Source: Bosea sp. 29B
GTDB lineage: Bacteria > Pseudomonadota > Alphaproteobacteria > Rhizobiales > Beijerinckiaceae
Reading direction: 5' to 3'
NCBI RefSeq assembly: GCF_902506165.1
Contig: NZ_LR733817.1
Span: 3,147,937 to 3,211,936 of the forward strand
Length of the DNA stretch: 64,000 bases
The notes below the pieces were generated by a model. It was not told the DNA's origin. It worked only from the letters and a program-made list of their open reading frames with translations, and ran no database searches. Positions within the stretch are counted from its first letter, which is position 1, and every line of letters begins with the position of its first letter. Below, one piece after another: positions 1-8,718 of the stretch. The translations under genes and the position numbers were made by a program.

Positions 1-10
1 CCAGGCCCTG

Positions 11-901
11 TTGCAGCGTTTCTCCCCCTCGAACCTGCTGGCTGCCGGCAAGCAGCTTGGCGGCTTCGCTTTCCCCGGCGCTGACGCTCTGTCCGGCACG
101 CTCGGCCGCTCCGGCACGCTCGAGGTCCGATTGGCGCGTGGCCCGCGCGAGATCTGGCGGGCGCAGCGCCTGCGCTACCGCGTGTTCTACCAGGAGATGT
201 CGGCCAAGCCCGATGTCATCTCGCGCATGTTCCGCCGCGACGCCGACCGATTCGACGCCGTCTGCGATCATCTCCTCGTCATCGACCATGCCGCGCGCGG
301 CCGCTTCGGCGGGATCAAGCCCAAGGTCGTCGGCACCTACAGGCTGATGCGCGAGCAGGCCGTGGCGAAGCTCGGCGGTTTCTACACCCAGTCCGAATTC
401 GACATCGCGCCGCTGCTGGCGCGCCATCCCGACATGCGCTTCCTCGAGCTCGGCCGCTCCTGTGTGCTGAAGCCCTACCGCACCAAGAAGACGGTGGAGC
501 TGCTCTGGCACGGAATCTGGGCCTATTGCCGCCATCACCGCATCGACGCGATGTTCGGCTGTGCCAGCCTGGACGGCACCGACCCCGACATGCTGGCCCT
601 GCCGCTCAGCTTCATCCACCACCACGCCACCGCCCAGGGCGACTGGCGCGTCGTGGCCCAGCCCGATCGGCATGTGGCGATGGATCGCCTGCCTGCCGGC
701 ATGGTCGACGCCAAGCTCGCGCTGAAATGCCTGCCGCCGCTGGTGAAGGGCTATCTGCGCCTCGGTGCCCGCTTCGGCGCCGGCGCCGTGGTCGACAAGC
801 AGTTCGGCACCACCGACGTGCTGGTCATCCTGCCGGTCGCTGCGATCGACCGGCGCTATATCGAGTATCTCGACGGCGACGCCGGACGCTACGCCGCCTG
901 A
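11..901 (+). CDS. OlsB-like GNAT N-acyltransferase (ornithine lipid / hemolysin-like family)
   Basis: The protein resembles the OlsB family, which transfers a 3-hydroxyacyl chain from acyl carrier protein to ornithine in the first step of phosphate-free ornithine lipid synthesis at the inner membrane. The family's RLRYRVFYQEM segment lies near residues 54-64, followed by a VVGTYRLM strand and an FLELGRSCV strand that form the acyl-CoA/ACP-binding fold. The length, about 296 residues, is normal for the family. The first visible start is TTG at 11, and the frame stays open to the window edge, so the true start may lie upstream. No olsA-type acyltransferase is adjacent here. The family call is firm; the exact acceptor (ornithine or another amine) is inferred. 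Confidence 0.82.
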   Translation: MQRFSPSNLLAAGKQLGGFAFPGADALSGTLGRSGTLEVRLARGPREIWRAQRLRYRVFYQEMSAKPDVISRMFRRDADRFDAVCDHLLVIDHAARGRFGGIKPKVVGTYRLMREQAVAKLGGFYTQSEFDIAPLLARHPDMRFLELGRSCVLKPYRTKKTVELLWHGIWAYCRHHRIDAMFGCASLDGTDPDMLALPLSFIHHHATAQGDWRVVAQPDRHVAMDRLPAGMVDAKLALKCLPPLVKGYLRLGARFGAGAVVDKQFGTTDVLVILPVAAIDRRYIEYLDGDAGRYAA

Positions 902-907
902 GCGTGA

Positions 908-1774
908 TCACTCGCCCGTGGCGGCGAGGTCGCGCAGCGCCTGCCGGTACTCCGGATAGTGGAAGGCATAGCCGAGTTCGCGCTTCACCAGCGCGTTCGA
1001 GACGCGCTTGTTCTCGCCATAGAAGCTCGCCGCCATCGGCGAGAGTCTTGCGGGGTCGAACGGGGTTTCCGGCGGTGGGGCGAGTCCGGTGACCTCGGCG
1101 GCGAAGCTGACGACATCCTGCGGCGGCGCCGGCTCGTCATCGGTGACGTTGTAGATCGCGCCGGCGCGCGGCGCCTCGATCGAGGCCATCAGCACGCCGG
1201 CGATGTCGTCGACATGGATGCGGTTGAAGACCTGGCCGGGTTTGATCAGCCGGTTGGCGGTGCCGCCCCGCAATTTGGTGATCGGATTGCGGCCGGGGCC
1301 GTAGATGCCGGAGAGGCGGAAGATCTGGACCGGCTTGCCGCTGCGTTCGCCGAAGGCGAGCCAGTCCTGCTCGATCTCCAGCCGCTGCCGCGAGCGCTTG
1401 CTGGTCGGACGGCACTCGGCGGTCTCATCGATCCAGGCGCCGCCATGGTCGCCATAGACGCCGATGGTCGAGAGATAGCCGATCCAGCGCAGCTTCTCGG
1501 CGGTCGCGAGCTTGTCGGCGAGCGCGCCGAGCACCGGATCGCCGTTCTCGTCGGGCTGGGCCGAGACCAATACGGCATCCGCCTCCGCGACGAGCTTTGC
1601 CAGGGGCGTCGACACCGCAAAGCCGCCGAAGACCAGCGTGTGCAGCCCTTGCTTGCTGAGCTCGCCGGCCTTCTCTGCCGAGCGCACCGTGCCGGTGACC
1701 TCCCAGCCCTTCGCCAGAGCGGCGCGCGCGAAGAACCCGGCGGAATAGCCGAGGCCGAAGATGACGAGCTTCAT
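908..1774 (-). CDS. NAD(P)-dependent epimerase/SDR family protein (YeeZ-like)
   Basis: This is a 288-residue Rossmann-fold protein of the atypical (extended) SDR/epimerase group. The nucleotide-binding glycine motif GLGYSAG lies at residues 7-13, and an IYGPGRNP segment corresponds to the family's YGPGR loop near the active site. The substrate is unknown. The ATG at 1774 was chosen because it overlaps the queG stop as ATGA, a classic coupled arrangement; the open frame extends further upstream but only inside queG. The gene is last in a three-gene unit (GST, queG, SDR) read leftwards. Convergence with the acyltransferase gene leaves only 6 bases between the two stops. Confidence 0.8.
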   Translation of the reverse strand: MKLVIFGLGYSAGFFARAALAKGWEVTGTVRSAEKAGELSKQGLHTLVFGGFAVSTPLAKLVAEADAVLVSAQPDENGDPVLGALADKLATAEKLRWIGYLSTIGVYGDHGGAWIDETAECRPTSKRSRQRLEIEQDWLAFGERSGKPVQIFRLSGIYGPGRNPITKLRGGTANRLIKPGQVFNRIHVDDIAGVLMASIEAPRAGAIYNVTDDEPAPPQDVVSFAAEVTGLAPPPETPFDPARLSPMAASFYGENKRVSNALVKRELGYAFHYPEYRQALRDLAATGE

Positions 1775-3009
1775 GCAGGTTCCAGTTGGTTCGGAGAAGG
1801 CTGAGCCCATTCGGCCCTGACCTCGGGGTCGGTTTCCCGCGCGAGGCGGGCGGGCGCGAGTTTCGCCGCATGGCTCGGCACGAGCTGCCAAAGTGCCCAG
1901 GCCGCCATCGCCCTCACCAGGGGCGAGGGATCGTCGAGCAAGGCTTCGGCGCTTGCGGCCAGAGTTGGATCATCGCTGTTGCCGATCGCGATCAGGACAT
2001 TGCGGATGAAGCGGTCGCGGCCGGTGCGTTTCACCGGCGTGCCGGCAAAGAACGTGCGGAAGGCGGTGTCGTCGAGCCCGGCGAGGTCGGCCAGCGGCAG
2101 GGCCTCGAGCTCGCCCTTCAGCGCCAGGCGCGTTTCTTGCGAGGCTTCCGCGAACTTGTTCCAGGGACAGACGGCCAGGCAATCGTCGCAGCCGAAGACG
2201 CGATTGCCGATGCCAGCGCGGAACTCGGCGCCGATATGGCCCTGATGCTCGATCGTCAGATAGGCGATGCAGCGGCGCGAATCGAGCTGGTAGGGGGCCG
2301 GGAAGGCCTTGGTCGGGCAGATGTCGAGGCAGCGCGTGCAGGAGCCACAATGGTCGCGCTCGGGCTCGTCCGGCGTCAGCTCCGCCGAAGTGTAGATCGC
2401 CCCGAGGAAGAGCCAGGTGCCATGCTGGCGCGAGACCAGCACCGTCTGCTTGCCTTGCCAGCCGAGCCCTGCCGCCTGCGCCAGCGGCTTTTCCATAACC
2501 GGGGCGGTGTCGACGAAGACCTTGACCTCGGCCTCGCCGCGCGCCGCCAGCACGCCGGCGATGCTCTTCAGCTTGCCCTTGATCACGTCGTGATAGTCGC
2601 GCCGGCGGGCATACAGCGAGATCGCGCCGCGATCGCGCTGCTCCAGGACGGCGAGCGGATCGCCTTCGCCGGCATAGCTCATGCCGAGCATGACGACCGA
2701 TCGGGCGGCCGGCCACAGGGTCGCCGGATCGGCACGTTCCGCCGTGCGCTCGGTCAGCCAGGTCATGTCGCCGTGATGACCAGCCCCCAGCCAGCCGGCG
2801 AGGCGCTCCGGCGCTTCGGGGATAGCGTCGACCGAGGCGACGCGCATGACAGCGAAGCCTTCAGCCTTGGCGCGCGCAGCGATCGCGGCCTTGAGCTTGT
2901 CGCCGCTCAGAAGTCCAGGTCGTCGTAGTGGGCCGAGGGCGCCATGCCGGGAATCCGGTCGCTCAGCAGCGGCCGGAAGCTCGGTCTGGACTTGATCCTC
3001 GCATACCAT
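1771..3009 (-). CDS. queG: Epoxyqueuosine reductase QueG
   Basis: QueG is the cobalamin- and iron-sulfur-dependent enzyme that reduces epoxyqueuosine to queuosine in the wobble position of GUN-decoding tRNAs. Two ferredoxin-like clusters are visible, CGSCTRCLDICP and GCDDCLAVCP (about residues 221-232 and 273-282, counting from 3009). A VDTAPVMEK segment contains the expected catalytic Asp, and HEAT-like repeats occupy the C-terminal 80 residues. The start is uncertain. Homology begins near LSGDKLKAAI (base 2910), where the only nearby initiator would be CTG, overlapping the GST stop as CTGA. The first in-frame ATG upstream is at 3009 inside the GST gene, and the next downstream ATG, at 2847, would cut into the domain. 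No GTG or TTG lies between 3009 and 2910. Confidence 0.93.
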   Translation of the reverse strand: MVCEDQVQTELPAAAERPDSRHGALGPLRRPGLLSGDKLKAAIAARAKAEGFAVMRVASVDAIPEAPERLAGWLGAGHHGDMTWLTERTAERADPATLWPAARSVVMLGMSYAGEGDPLAVLEQRDRGAISLYARRRDYHDVIKGKLKSIAGVLAARGEAEVKVFVDTAPVMEKPLAQAAGLGWQGKQTVLVSRQHGTWLFLGAIYTSAELTPDEPERDHCGSCTRCLDICPTKAFPAPYQLDSRRCIAYLTIEHQGHIGAEFRAGIGNRVFGCDDCLAVCPWNKFAEASQETRLALKGELEALPLADLAGLDDTAFRTFFAGTPVKRTGRDRFIRNVLIAIGNSDDPTLAASAEALLDDPSPLVRAMAAWALWQLVPSHAAKLAPARLARETDPEVRAEWAQPSPNQLEPA

Positions 3010-3599
3010 GCGCGGGCAGCCTCATCCTCGTCCCAGGGCACGTCGCCGAGATAGTCGACGCAGGAGAGATGCGCCGCCGCGGCAAGATCGGCATAGCTCA
3101 GATTGTCGCCGGCGAGCCAGTTCCGTTTCGCCGTCAGCCAAGCGATGTAGCGCAGATGATAGCGCACATTGCCGCGCGCCGCGCGGATTGCACTCATTTC
3201 CGGCGGGCCGCCGCCCTCATCCCGGCTCATGAAGCGCTTCATCACCTTCTCCAGCACGAGCGGAGCGGTGATTTCCTCGTTGAACTTGATGTTGAACCAG
3301 TCGAGCAGCCGGCGCACCTCGATGCGTCCGCCGGGCCCCTCCGGCAGCAGGCGCCGTTCGGCCAGCGCCAGCCCGCGGGTCTCGTCGAGATATTCGGCGA
3401 TCGGTCCGGGGCCGGGCACGACGAGGCCGCTATCCTCGCGCAGCACCGGGGTCGTCCCGGCCGGATTGAGCTCGAGGAACTCGCGCCGCCGTTCCCAGAC
3501 GCGCTCTTCGACCAGCGTGGCGTCGAGGCCGAACTCGCCGAGTGCGAGCCGGATGAAGCGCGAATGCGGACAGAGCGTATAATGGTGAAGCGTGGCCAT
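2907..3599 (-). CDS. Glutathione S-transferase family protein
   Basis: This is a 230-residue cytosolic GST. The thioredoxin-fold N-terminus starts with LHHYTLCPHSRFIRLAL and carries the usual ELNPAGTTPVL cis-proline segment near residue 50. The all-helical C-terminal domain includes NWLAGDNLSYADLAAAAHL, the N-capping/hydrophobic-staple region. The CPHS motif could make it a Ser/Cys-type GST with glutaredoxin-like chemistry. The start at ATG 3599 fits the beginning of the domain; upstream in-frame codons look non-coding. It is first in the leftward unit with queG and the SDR gene and is divergent from uppP. The physiological substrate cannot be told from sequence. Confidence 0.85.
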   Translation of the reverse strand: MATLHHYTLCPHSRFIRLALGEFGLDATLVEERVWERRREFLELNPAGTTPVLREDSGLVVPGPGPIAEYLDETRGLALAERRLLPEGPGGRIEVRRLLDWFNIKFNEEITAPLVLEKVMKRFMSRDEGGGPPEMSAIRAARGNVRYHLRYIAWLTAKRNWLAGDNLSYADLAAAAHLSCVDYLGDVPWDEDEAARAWYARIKSRPSFRPLLSDRIPGMAPSAHYDDLDF

Positions 3600-3838
3600 C
3601 GATTGCTGGAACTGAGGACGGTTCGGGTGGGGTAGGCCGGCGCTGATGCAGCGCAATAGAGCGCCCCCCGTATAGGCCTGCCGGCTAAGCCTAACAACCC
3701 GGGACCGGGTGAAGTGGCGGATTGCGCAGAAATCCTTGCCGGTCTGGTAACCAATTTGCAAAGACCCTGCGCCATAGCTTTAACGCGTGTGGTGCAGCTT
3801 TGTTGCGTCGCACCAGCAAGGCTCGGAAGGACCCTCCC

Positions 3839-4636
3839 ATGCATGACCTTCTTGTCGCCGCCGTGCTCGGCGTGGTCGAAGGGCTGACCGAATTCCTGCC
3901 GGTGTCCTCGACCGGCCACCTGCTCCTGCTTGGGCATTTCCTCGGCTTCGAATCCAAGGGCAAGTCCTTCGAGATACTGGTCCAGCTCGGAGCGATCCTG
4001 GCGATCCTGCTGGTCTATTTCCGCCGCCTGCTCGACATCGCCCTGCGCTTGCGCACCGACCCGTCCGCGCGGCGCTTCGTCCTCGGCGTGCTCGTCGCCT
4101 TCCTGCCGGCGGCGGTGATCGGCGCGCTGGCGCACGGCTTCATCAAGGGCGTGCTGTTCAACCCTTTCCTGGTCTGCTGCACGCTGATCGCCGGCGGCCT
4201 CGTCCTCCTCGTCGTCGACGAGCTGGAACTCGAGGTGAAGCATCACGACGCCACCAAATTCCCACTGCCGATGTATCTCAAGATCGGCTTCATCCAGTGC
4301 CTTGCGATGGTGCCGGGGGTTTCACGCTCGGGTTCGACCATCGTCGGCGCCATGCTGCTCGGCGCCGACAAGCGGGCTGCGGCCGAGTTCTCCTTCTTCC
4401 TGGCGATGCCCACGATGGCCGGCGCCTTCGCCTATGATCTCCTCAAGAACTACAAGGAGCTGACGACGAACGATGTCGCGCTGATCGGCATCGGCTTCGT
4501 CACCGCCTTCGTCTCGGCGCTGATCGTCGTCCGCAGCTTCCTCGACTTCGTCTCGAAGCGCGGCTTCACGCCCTTCGCCTGGTGGCGGATCATCGTCGGC
4601 TCAGCCGGCCTCGCCGGGCTCTGGGTCTTCGGCTGA
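3839..4636 (+). CDS. uppP: Undecaprenyl-diphosphatase UppP (BacA)
   Basis: This integral membrane phosphatase recycles undecaprenyl diphosphate to the monophosphate lipid carrier used for peptidoglycan and other envelope polymers; its overproduction gives bacitracin resistance. The two family motifs are both present: [14 protein letters not shown] at residues 14-27, and [10 protein letters not shown] in the second half. The 265-residue length with about eight hydrophobic segments is typical. ATG 3839 is preceded by GGAAGG at 3825-3830 with good spacing. The gene is divergent from the GST-queG-SDR unit, and its 3' end runs into a long nested palindrome. Confidence 0.96.
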   Translation: MHDLLVAAVLGVVEGLTEFLPVSSTGHLLLLGHFLGFESKGKSFEILVQLGAILAILLVYFRRLLDIALRLRTDPSARRFVLGVLVAFLPAAVIGALAHGFIKGVLFNPFLVCCTLIAGGLVLLVVDELELEVKHHDATKFPLPMYLKIGFIQCLAMVPGVSRSGSTIVGAMLLGADKRAAAEFSFFLAMPTMAGAFAYDLLKNYKELTTNDVALIGIGFVTAFVSALIVVRSFLDFVSKRGFTPFAWWRIIVGSAGLAGLWVFG

Positions 4637-4650
4637 GGCGGAACCTTCGC

Positions 4651-4870
4651 CGTCATTCCGGGGCAGGCCAAAGGCCTGAGCCCGGAACCCATGAACACTG
4701 CCCTTCTCCGTCATGGTCGGGCTTGTCCCGACCATCCACGTCTTCGCTTCCCTGATCGCGTGCGGTGTTCAAGACGTGGATGCTCGCCACAAGGGCGAGC
4801 ATGACGAACTGGAATAGCGTCGGTGTTCATGGGTTCCGGGCTCTTCGCTGCGCGAAGCCCCGGAAAGACG
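4651..4870. repeat. Nested palindromic repeat between convergent uppP and LysR genes
   Basis: The 235-bp convergent gap is almost entirely inverted repeats. The outermost arms (4651-4663 and 4858-4870) match at 12 of 13 bases. Small hairpins lie just inside (CAGGCC...GGCCTG at 4664-4678 and CTTCGC...GCGAAG at 4843-4857). A perfect 20-bp inverted pair follows at 4679-4698 and 4823-4842. The core holds a 9-bp stem hairpin at 4713-4735 (ATGGTCGGG...CCCGACCAT), a 9-bp pair CCACGTCTT/AAGACGTGG at 4736-4744 and 4771-4779, and another hairpin at 4780-4802. The core recurs at 42752-42846, so it is a dispersed element. It probably also works as a bidirectional terminator. Confidence 0.85.
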
Positions 4871-4872
4871 GG

Positions 4873-5781
4873 TCAGCCCGACACCGGCCCACGCCAGGTT
4901 CCTAGCAGCATCTCCAGGAAGCGCTCCGCCGCTGGCGCGAGCTTGACGCCGCGGCGCCTGACCACGCCGATGGTGCGCGAGACTTCCGGGTCACGGATCG
5001 GCCGCGTCACGATGATCGGGTGATTCTCGCCCGGCGTCGCCAGCTTGGGCAGCACCGAGATGCCGAGGCCGGCCTCGACCAGGCCGAGCGAGGTCGACAG
5101 ATGCGTCACCTCGAAGGACCAGTCGAGCCGGACGCCGACCTTGACCAGTGCTGCATCGAGGATGGCGCGATTACCGCTGCTGCGGCTGACCGTGACCAGC
5201 GGATGGCCTTCGAGATCAGTCCAGCTCAAAGCTGATTTCTGCGCCAGCGCATGATCATGCCGGCAGGCGAGCACAAAGGGGTCGTCGATCAGCGGCTCGA
5301 AACTGAGTTCGCTGTCGGAGCCGCCGATCAGATTGATGCCGAATTCGACCTCGCCACGTGCCACTGCCTCCAGACCGTCATTGGCCGAGAGGTCGAGGAT
5401 GCGGAAGCGGATGTTCGGATACTGCACCTGGAAACGCGCGATCACCGAGGGCAGGAAGTAGAAGGCGGCCGTGGGCACGCAGGCGAGCGCGATCAGCCCG
5501 GCGCGGCGGCTGCCGAGATCGCGCATCGCGAAGATCGAGGTATCGAACTCGTCGAGCATGCGCCGGACCAAGGGCAGCATCTCGCGTCCGACCATTGTCA
5601 GCGCGACCCGGCGCGTCGTCCGCTCCAGCAGCGCCGCCCCGACCGCGCTTTCCAGCCGCTGGATGCGCCGGCTCAGGGCCGGCTGGGACATATTGAGCGC
5701 CTCGGCGGCGCGGTGGAAGCCGCCGAGCTCGACCACCGAGATGAAGGCGCGCAGATCGAGGGCTTCGAAATTGATGCTCAT
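4873..5781 (-). CDS. LysR-family transcriptional regulator
   Basis: This is a 302-residue LysR-type regulator. The N-terminal winged helix-turn-helix runs from LRAFISVVELGGFHRAAEAL through SQPALSRRIQRLE (about residues 9-47). The remainder is the type 2 periplasmic-binding-like effector domain, with DPEVSRTIGVV near the C-terminus. ATG 5781 gives MSINFEALDLRAF, the canonical N-terminus; upstream codons are not LysR-like. It is divergent from a PrpF-family tautomerase and a Bug receptor, so it most likely controls them in response to a di- or tricarboxylate or aromatic intermediate. The effector is unknown. No unambiguous T-N11-A operator was picked out in the 77-bp gap. Confidence 0.9.
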   Translation of the reverse strand: MSINFEALDLRAFISVVELGGFHRAAEALNMSQPALSRRIQRLESAVGAALLERTTRRVALTMVGREMLPLVRRMLDEFDTSIFAMRDLGSRRAGLIALACVPTAAFYFLPSVIARFQVQYPNIRFRILDLSANDGLEAVARGEVEFGINLIGGSDSELSFEPLIDDPFVLACRHDHALAQKSALSWTDLEGHPLVTVSRSSGNRAILDAALVKVGVRLDWSFEVTHLSTSLGLVEAGLGISVLPKLATPGENHPIIVTRPIRDPEVSRTIGVVRRRGVKLAPAAERFLEMLLGTWRGPVSG

Positions 5782-5858
5782 GGCGTATGAATAGCGCCGA
5801 TCTCTGCATTTCACAGCGATTATTCGATTTGGGAAGAGAGAGCATCGCCAATCGCCGG

Positions 5859-7070
5859 GTGACGCCCTTGTCCGCTCCCTTCCAGCTTCCGCATGCTCAG
5901 GCCCTGCGCATCCCCTGCGTGCTGATGCGCGGCGGCACCTCGCGCGGCCCGTTCTTCCTGGAGCGCGACCTGCCAAGCGATCCGGCGGTTCGCGATCGCG
6001 TCCTGCTCGCAGCGATGGGCTCGCCGCACATGCTCCAGCTCGACGGGCTCGGCGGTGGCAATTCGCTGACCAGCAAGGTCGCGATCGTCAGCCGCTCCAG
6101 CCGGCCGGATGCCGATGTCGAGTATCTCTTCGCCCAGGTCGCGGTGGAGCGCGCCCATGTCGATCTCAGCCCCAATTGCGGCAACATGCTCTCCGCCGTC
6201 GGCCCCTTCGCGATCGAGGCCGGCCTGGTGCCGGCCGCCGACGGCGAGACGATCGTGCGCATCCACAACCGCAACACCGGCGCGCTGATCGAGGCGGCCG
6301 TGCAGACGCCGGGTGGCGTCGTCGCCTATGACGGCGCAACCGCGATCGATGGGGTCGCCGGCACGGCCGCCCCGATCAAGCTCGGTTTCCTCGAAGCGGT
6401 AGGCTCGAAAACCGGCGCATTGCTGCCGACCGGCCTCGCTCGCGAGGAGATCGACGGCGTCCCGGTGACGCTGGTCGACTATGCCACGCCGATGCTGCTG
6501 GTGCGGGCAGGCGATCTCGGCCTCGCCGGCGATGAGACGCCGGCCGAACTCGATGCGAATGCCGCCTTGCTGGCGCGCCTGGAAGAGCTGCGCCGCGAAG
6601 CGGGCCGCCGCATGGGTCTCGGCGACGTCAGTGGCCGCGTCATTCCCAAGGTCGGGGTGCTTTCGCCGGCGCGTCGCGGCGGTAGCCTGACCTCGCGCTA
6701 TTTCACACCGGATCGCTGCCATCGCAGCCATGCCGTCACCGGTGCGCTCTGTGTCGCCGCGGCGAGCCGGATCGCCGGCAGTGTCGCAGCCGAGATGCTT
6801 TCCCCCGAGATCGGCTCGTTGGTCGCGGTCGAGCATCCGAGCGGTGCCATCCAGGTCGACCTTGCGCTCGACGCAGCCGGTCAGGTGGTCCGCGCCAGCC
6901 TGGTGCGCACCGCGCGCCGCATTTTCGAAGGTAACGTCATCGTCCCCGCCAGTGCGATCCTCGCGCTTGCAGAGAGGGCGGAAACGGGAGGAGAACTGAC
7001 CCATGACGATCACGCGCCGCCATCTCTGCAGCCTGATCACAGCCGCCTTGGCCAGCACCTGCCTGCCTGA
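5859..7070 (+). CDS. PrpF-family isomerase, probable 4-oxalomesaconate tautomerase
   Basis: The protein belongs to the PrpF/diaminopimelate-epimerase-fold family. The N-terminal RIPCVLMRGGTSRGPFF and DLSPNCGNMLSAVGPFAIEAG motifs are diagnostic. The closest functional match recalled is 4-oxalomesaconate tautomerase (GalD type) of gallate/protocatechuate catabolism; 2-methylaconitate isomerase is the alternative. An ATG at 5787 is in frame but lies 5 bp from the divergent LysR start, leaving no promoter, so GTG 5859 (or TTG 5868) is preferred. The gene ends 68 bp inside the next gene, an unusually long overlap, and the last 20 or so residues are low-complexity and probably unimportant. LysR control is likely. 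Confidence 0.8.
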   Translation: MTPLSAPFQLPHAQALRIPCVLMRGGTSRGPFFLERDLPSDPAVRDRVLLAAMGSPHMLQLDGLGGGNSLTSKVAIVSRSSRPDADVEYLFAQVAVERAHVDLSPNCGNMLSAVGPFAIEAGLVPAADGETIVRIHNRNTGALIEAAVQTPGGVVAYDGATAIDGVAGTAAPIKLGFLEAVGSKTGALLPTGLAREEIDGVPVTLVDYATPMLLVRAGDLGLAGDETPAELDANAALLARLEELRREAGRRMGLGDVSGRVIPKVGVLSPARRGGSLTSRYFTPDRCHRSHAVTGALCVAAASRIAGSVAAEMLSPEIGSLVAVEHPSGAIQVDLALDAAGQVVRASLVRTARRIFEGNVIVPASAILALAERAETGGELTHDDHAPPSLQPDHSRLGQHLPA

Positions 7071-7989
7071 GTTCGCCCGCGCCCAGGCTGCCTTCCCAGA
7101 CAAGCCGATGAAGCTCCTGGTGCCCTACGCCGCCGGCGGCGGCACGGACGCGATCGCGCGTCTCGTCGCGCAGGGCGTCGGCGAGCGGCTCGGCCAGTCG
7201 CTGGTGGTCGAGAACAACGGCTCGGCCGGCGGCAATCTCGCCACCGCCCAGGCGGCTGCGGCCTCGCCCGACGGCTATACCGTGCTGATGGCCAATCAGG
7301 GCCCGATGGTGGTCAATCCGCATCTGTTCAAGAATGTCCGGGTCGACCCACTGACCGCTTTCGACCCGCTGACGCTGATCTCGGCGGCGCCGCTCGTCGT
7401 GGTGGTCGCGCCGAACTCGCCGCACAGGACGCTGGCCGAGCTCGTCGGACAGGGCCAAAAGAATCCGGGCAAGCTGACCTATGGCTCGGCCGGCAACGGC
7501 TCCGCCAGCCATCTGGCGACGATCCTGCTGGCGCAGACCGCGCAGTTCGAGGCGGTGCATGTGCCTTATCGCGGCGCCGGACCGGCGCTGACCGACCTGC
7601 TCGCCGGCAACAGCGACTTCATGATCACCACTGTGCCCTCCGTGCTTGGCCTGATCGAGGGCGGCAAGGTCAGGGCGCTGGCAGTGACCGGCAAGGCGCG
7701 CGCCAAGCTCTTCCCCGACGTCCCGTCGGTCGCCGAGAGCGGCTGGCCGGACTACGAGGCGACCGCCTGGTACGGCTTCGTCGTGCCCAAGGGCACGCCC
7801 AGGGATATCGCGGCGAAGCTGCGCCAGGCGACGGTCGAGACCATCAACAGCCCGCTCATCCGCGAGCGGCTGCAGAACGAGGGTGCCGAGCCGATCGGCA
7901 ACAAGCCCGAGGAGTTCGCCGCGATGATGGAGGCGGAGTCGCGCCGCTGGGCCGGGATCATCAAGCAGGCCCGATTGGCGATTAACTGA
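7003..7989 (+). CDS. Bug-family (TTT) substrate-binding receptor
   Basis: This is a 328-residue periplasmic receptor of the tripartite tricarboxylate transporter/Bug family. An N-terminal signal (LCSLITAALASTCLPEFARAQA) precedes the mature start, followed by the family signatures LLVPYAAGGGTDAIARLVA and VHVPYRGAGPALTDLLAGN. Bug proteins bind carboxylates through backbone and water contacts in a two-lobed cleft. The start is supported by a GGGAGGAG site about 12-19 bases upstream. No TctA/TctB membrane genes are nearby, so this is an orphan receptor that either uses a distant transporter or acts in sensing. Pairing with a PrpF-like tautomerase and LysR suggests uptake of a carboxylated aromatic or its ring-cleavage product. 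Confidence 0.9.
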   Translation: MTITRRHLCSLITAALASTCLPEFARAQAAFPDKPMKLLVPYAAGGGTDAIARLVAQGVGERLGQSLVVENNGSAGGNLATAQAAAASPDGYTVLMANQGPMVVNPHLFKNVRVDPLTAFDPLTLISAAPLVVVVAPNSPHRTLAELVGQGQKNPGKLTYGSAGNGSASHLATILLAQTAQFEAVHVPYRGAGPALTDLLAGNSDFMITTVPSVLGLIEGGKVRALAVTGKARAKLFPDVPSVAESGWPDYEATAWYGFVVPKGTPRDIAAKLRQATVETINSPLIRERLQNEGAEPIGNKPEEFAAMMEAESRRWAGIIKQARLAIN

Positions 7990-7996
7990 TGGCGTT

Positions 7997-8698
7997 CTAC
8001 GCGATCCGCTTGTCGGCGGAATCGCAGAGATCGGCGACGACGCAGGTCTCGCAGGCCGGACGCAACGCCTTGCAGGTGTAGCGCCCGTGCAGGATCAGCC
8101 AGTGATGCGCGTGCCGGCCGAACTCGGCCGGCACTGCCTTTTCCAGCCCCAGCTCGACCTGCAGCACATTCTTGCCGGGCGCGATGCGCAGGCGGTTGGC
8201 GACGCGGAAGACATGGGTGTCGACCGCATGGGTGATCTCGCCGAAGGCGATGTTGAGCACGACGTTCGCGGTCTTGCGGCCGACGCCCGGCAGGCTCTCC
8301 AGCGCTTCGCGTGCGGTCGGGACTTCGCTGCCGAACTCGGCGATCAGCTTTTCCGAGAGCGCGACGACGTTCTTCGCCTTGTTGCGGTAGAGCCCGATCG
8401 TCTTGATCAGCTCGCGCACCTGGTCTTCGCCGAGGGCGAGCATCTTTTCCGGCGTATCGGCGAGGTCGAACAGCCGCTTCGTCGCCTTGTTGACGCCGGC
8501 ATCGGTCGCCTGCGCCGAGAGCACCACGGCGACCAGCAGCGTGAAGGCGTTGACATAGTCGAGCTCGCCCTTTGGCTCGGGTCTCTGCTGCCGGAATCGG
8601 CTGAAGATCTCGTAGACCTCGGCAGCGCTCCGCGGCTTCGGACTTGTGATCCGCTTCGGGAGAGGGCTGCGGCGTTTCGGACTGTTCGGCGCGGGCAT
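7997..8698 (-). CDS. nth: Endonuclease III (DNA glycosylase/AP lyase)
   Basis: This is a base-excision repair enzyme that removes oxidised pyrimidines and cleaves AP sites. The helix-hairpin-helix LPGVGRKTANVVL (residues 136-148) carries the catalytic Lys at 142. The catalytic Asp is in HAVDTHVFRVANRL (Asp 160). The C-terminal 4Fe-4S ligands follow the C-X6-C-X2-C-X5-C pattern at 209, 216, 219 and 225. The N-terminus has about 22 extra basic, proline-rich residues, common in alphaproteobacterial homologues. Its stop is 7 bp from the Bug receptor stop (convergent), and its start is only 20 bp from the divergent DUF2244 gene. Confidence 0.96.
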   Translation of the reverse strand: MPAPNSPKRRSPLPKRITSPKPRSAAEVYEIFSRFRQQRPEPKGELDYVNAFTLLVAVVLSAQATDAGVNKATKRLFDLADTPEKMLALGEDQVRELIKTIGLYRNKAKNVVALSEKLIAEFGSEVPTAREALESLPGVGRKTANVVLNIAFGEITHAVDTHVFRVANRLRIAPGKNVLQVELGLEKAVPAEFGRHAHHWLILHGRYTCKALRPACETCVVADLCDSADKRIA

Positions 8699-8718
8699 CG
8701 CGGCGTTATAATTCGCGG

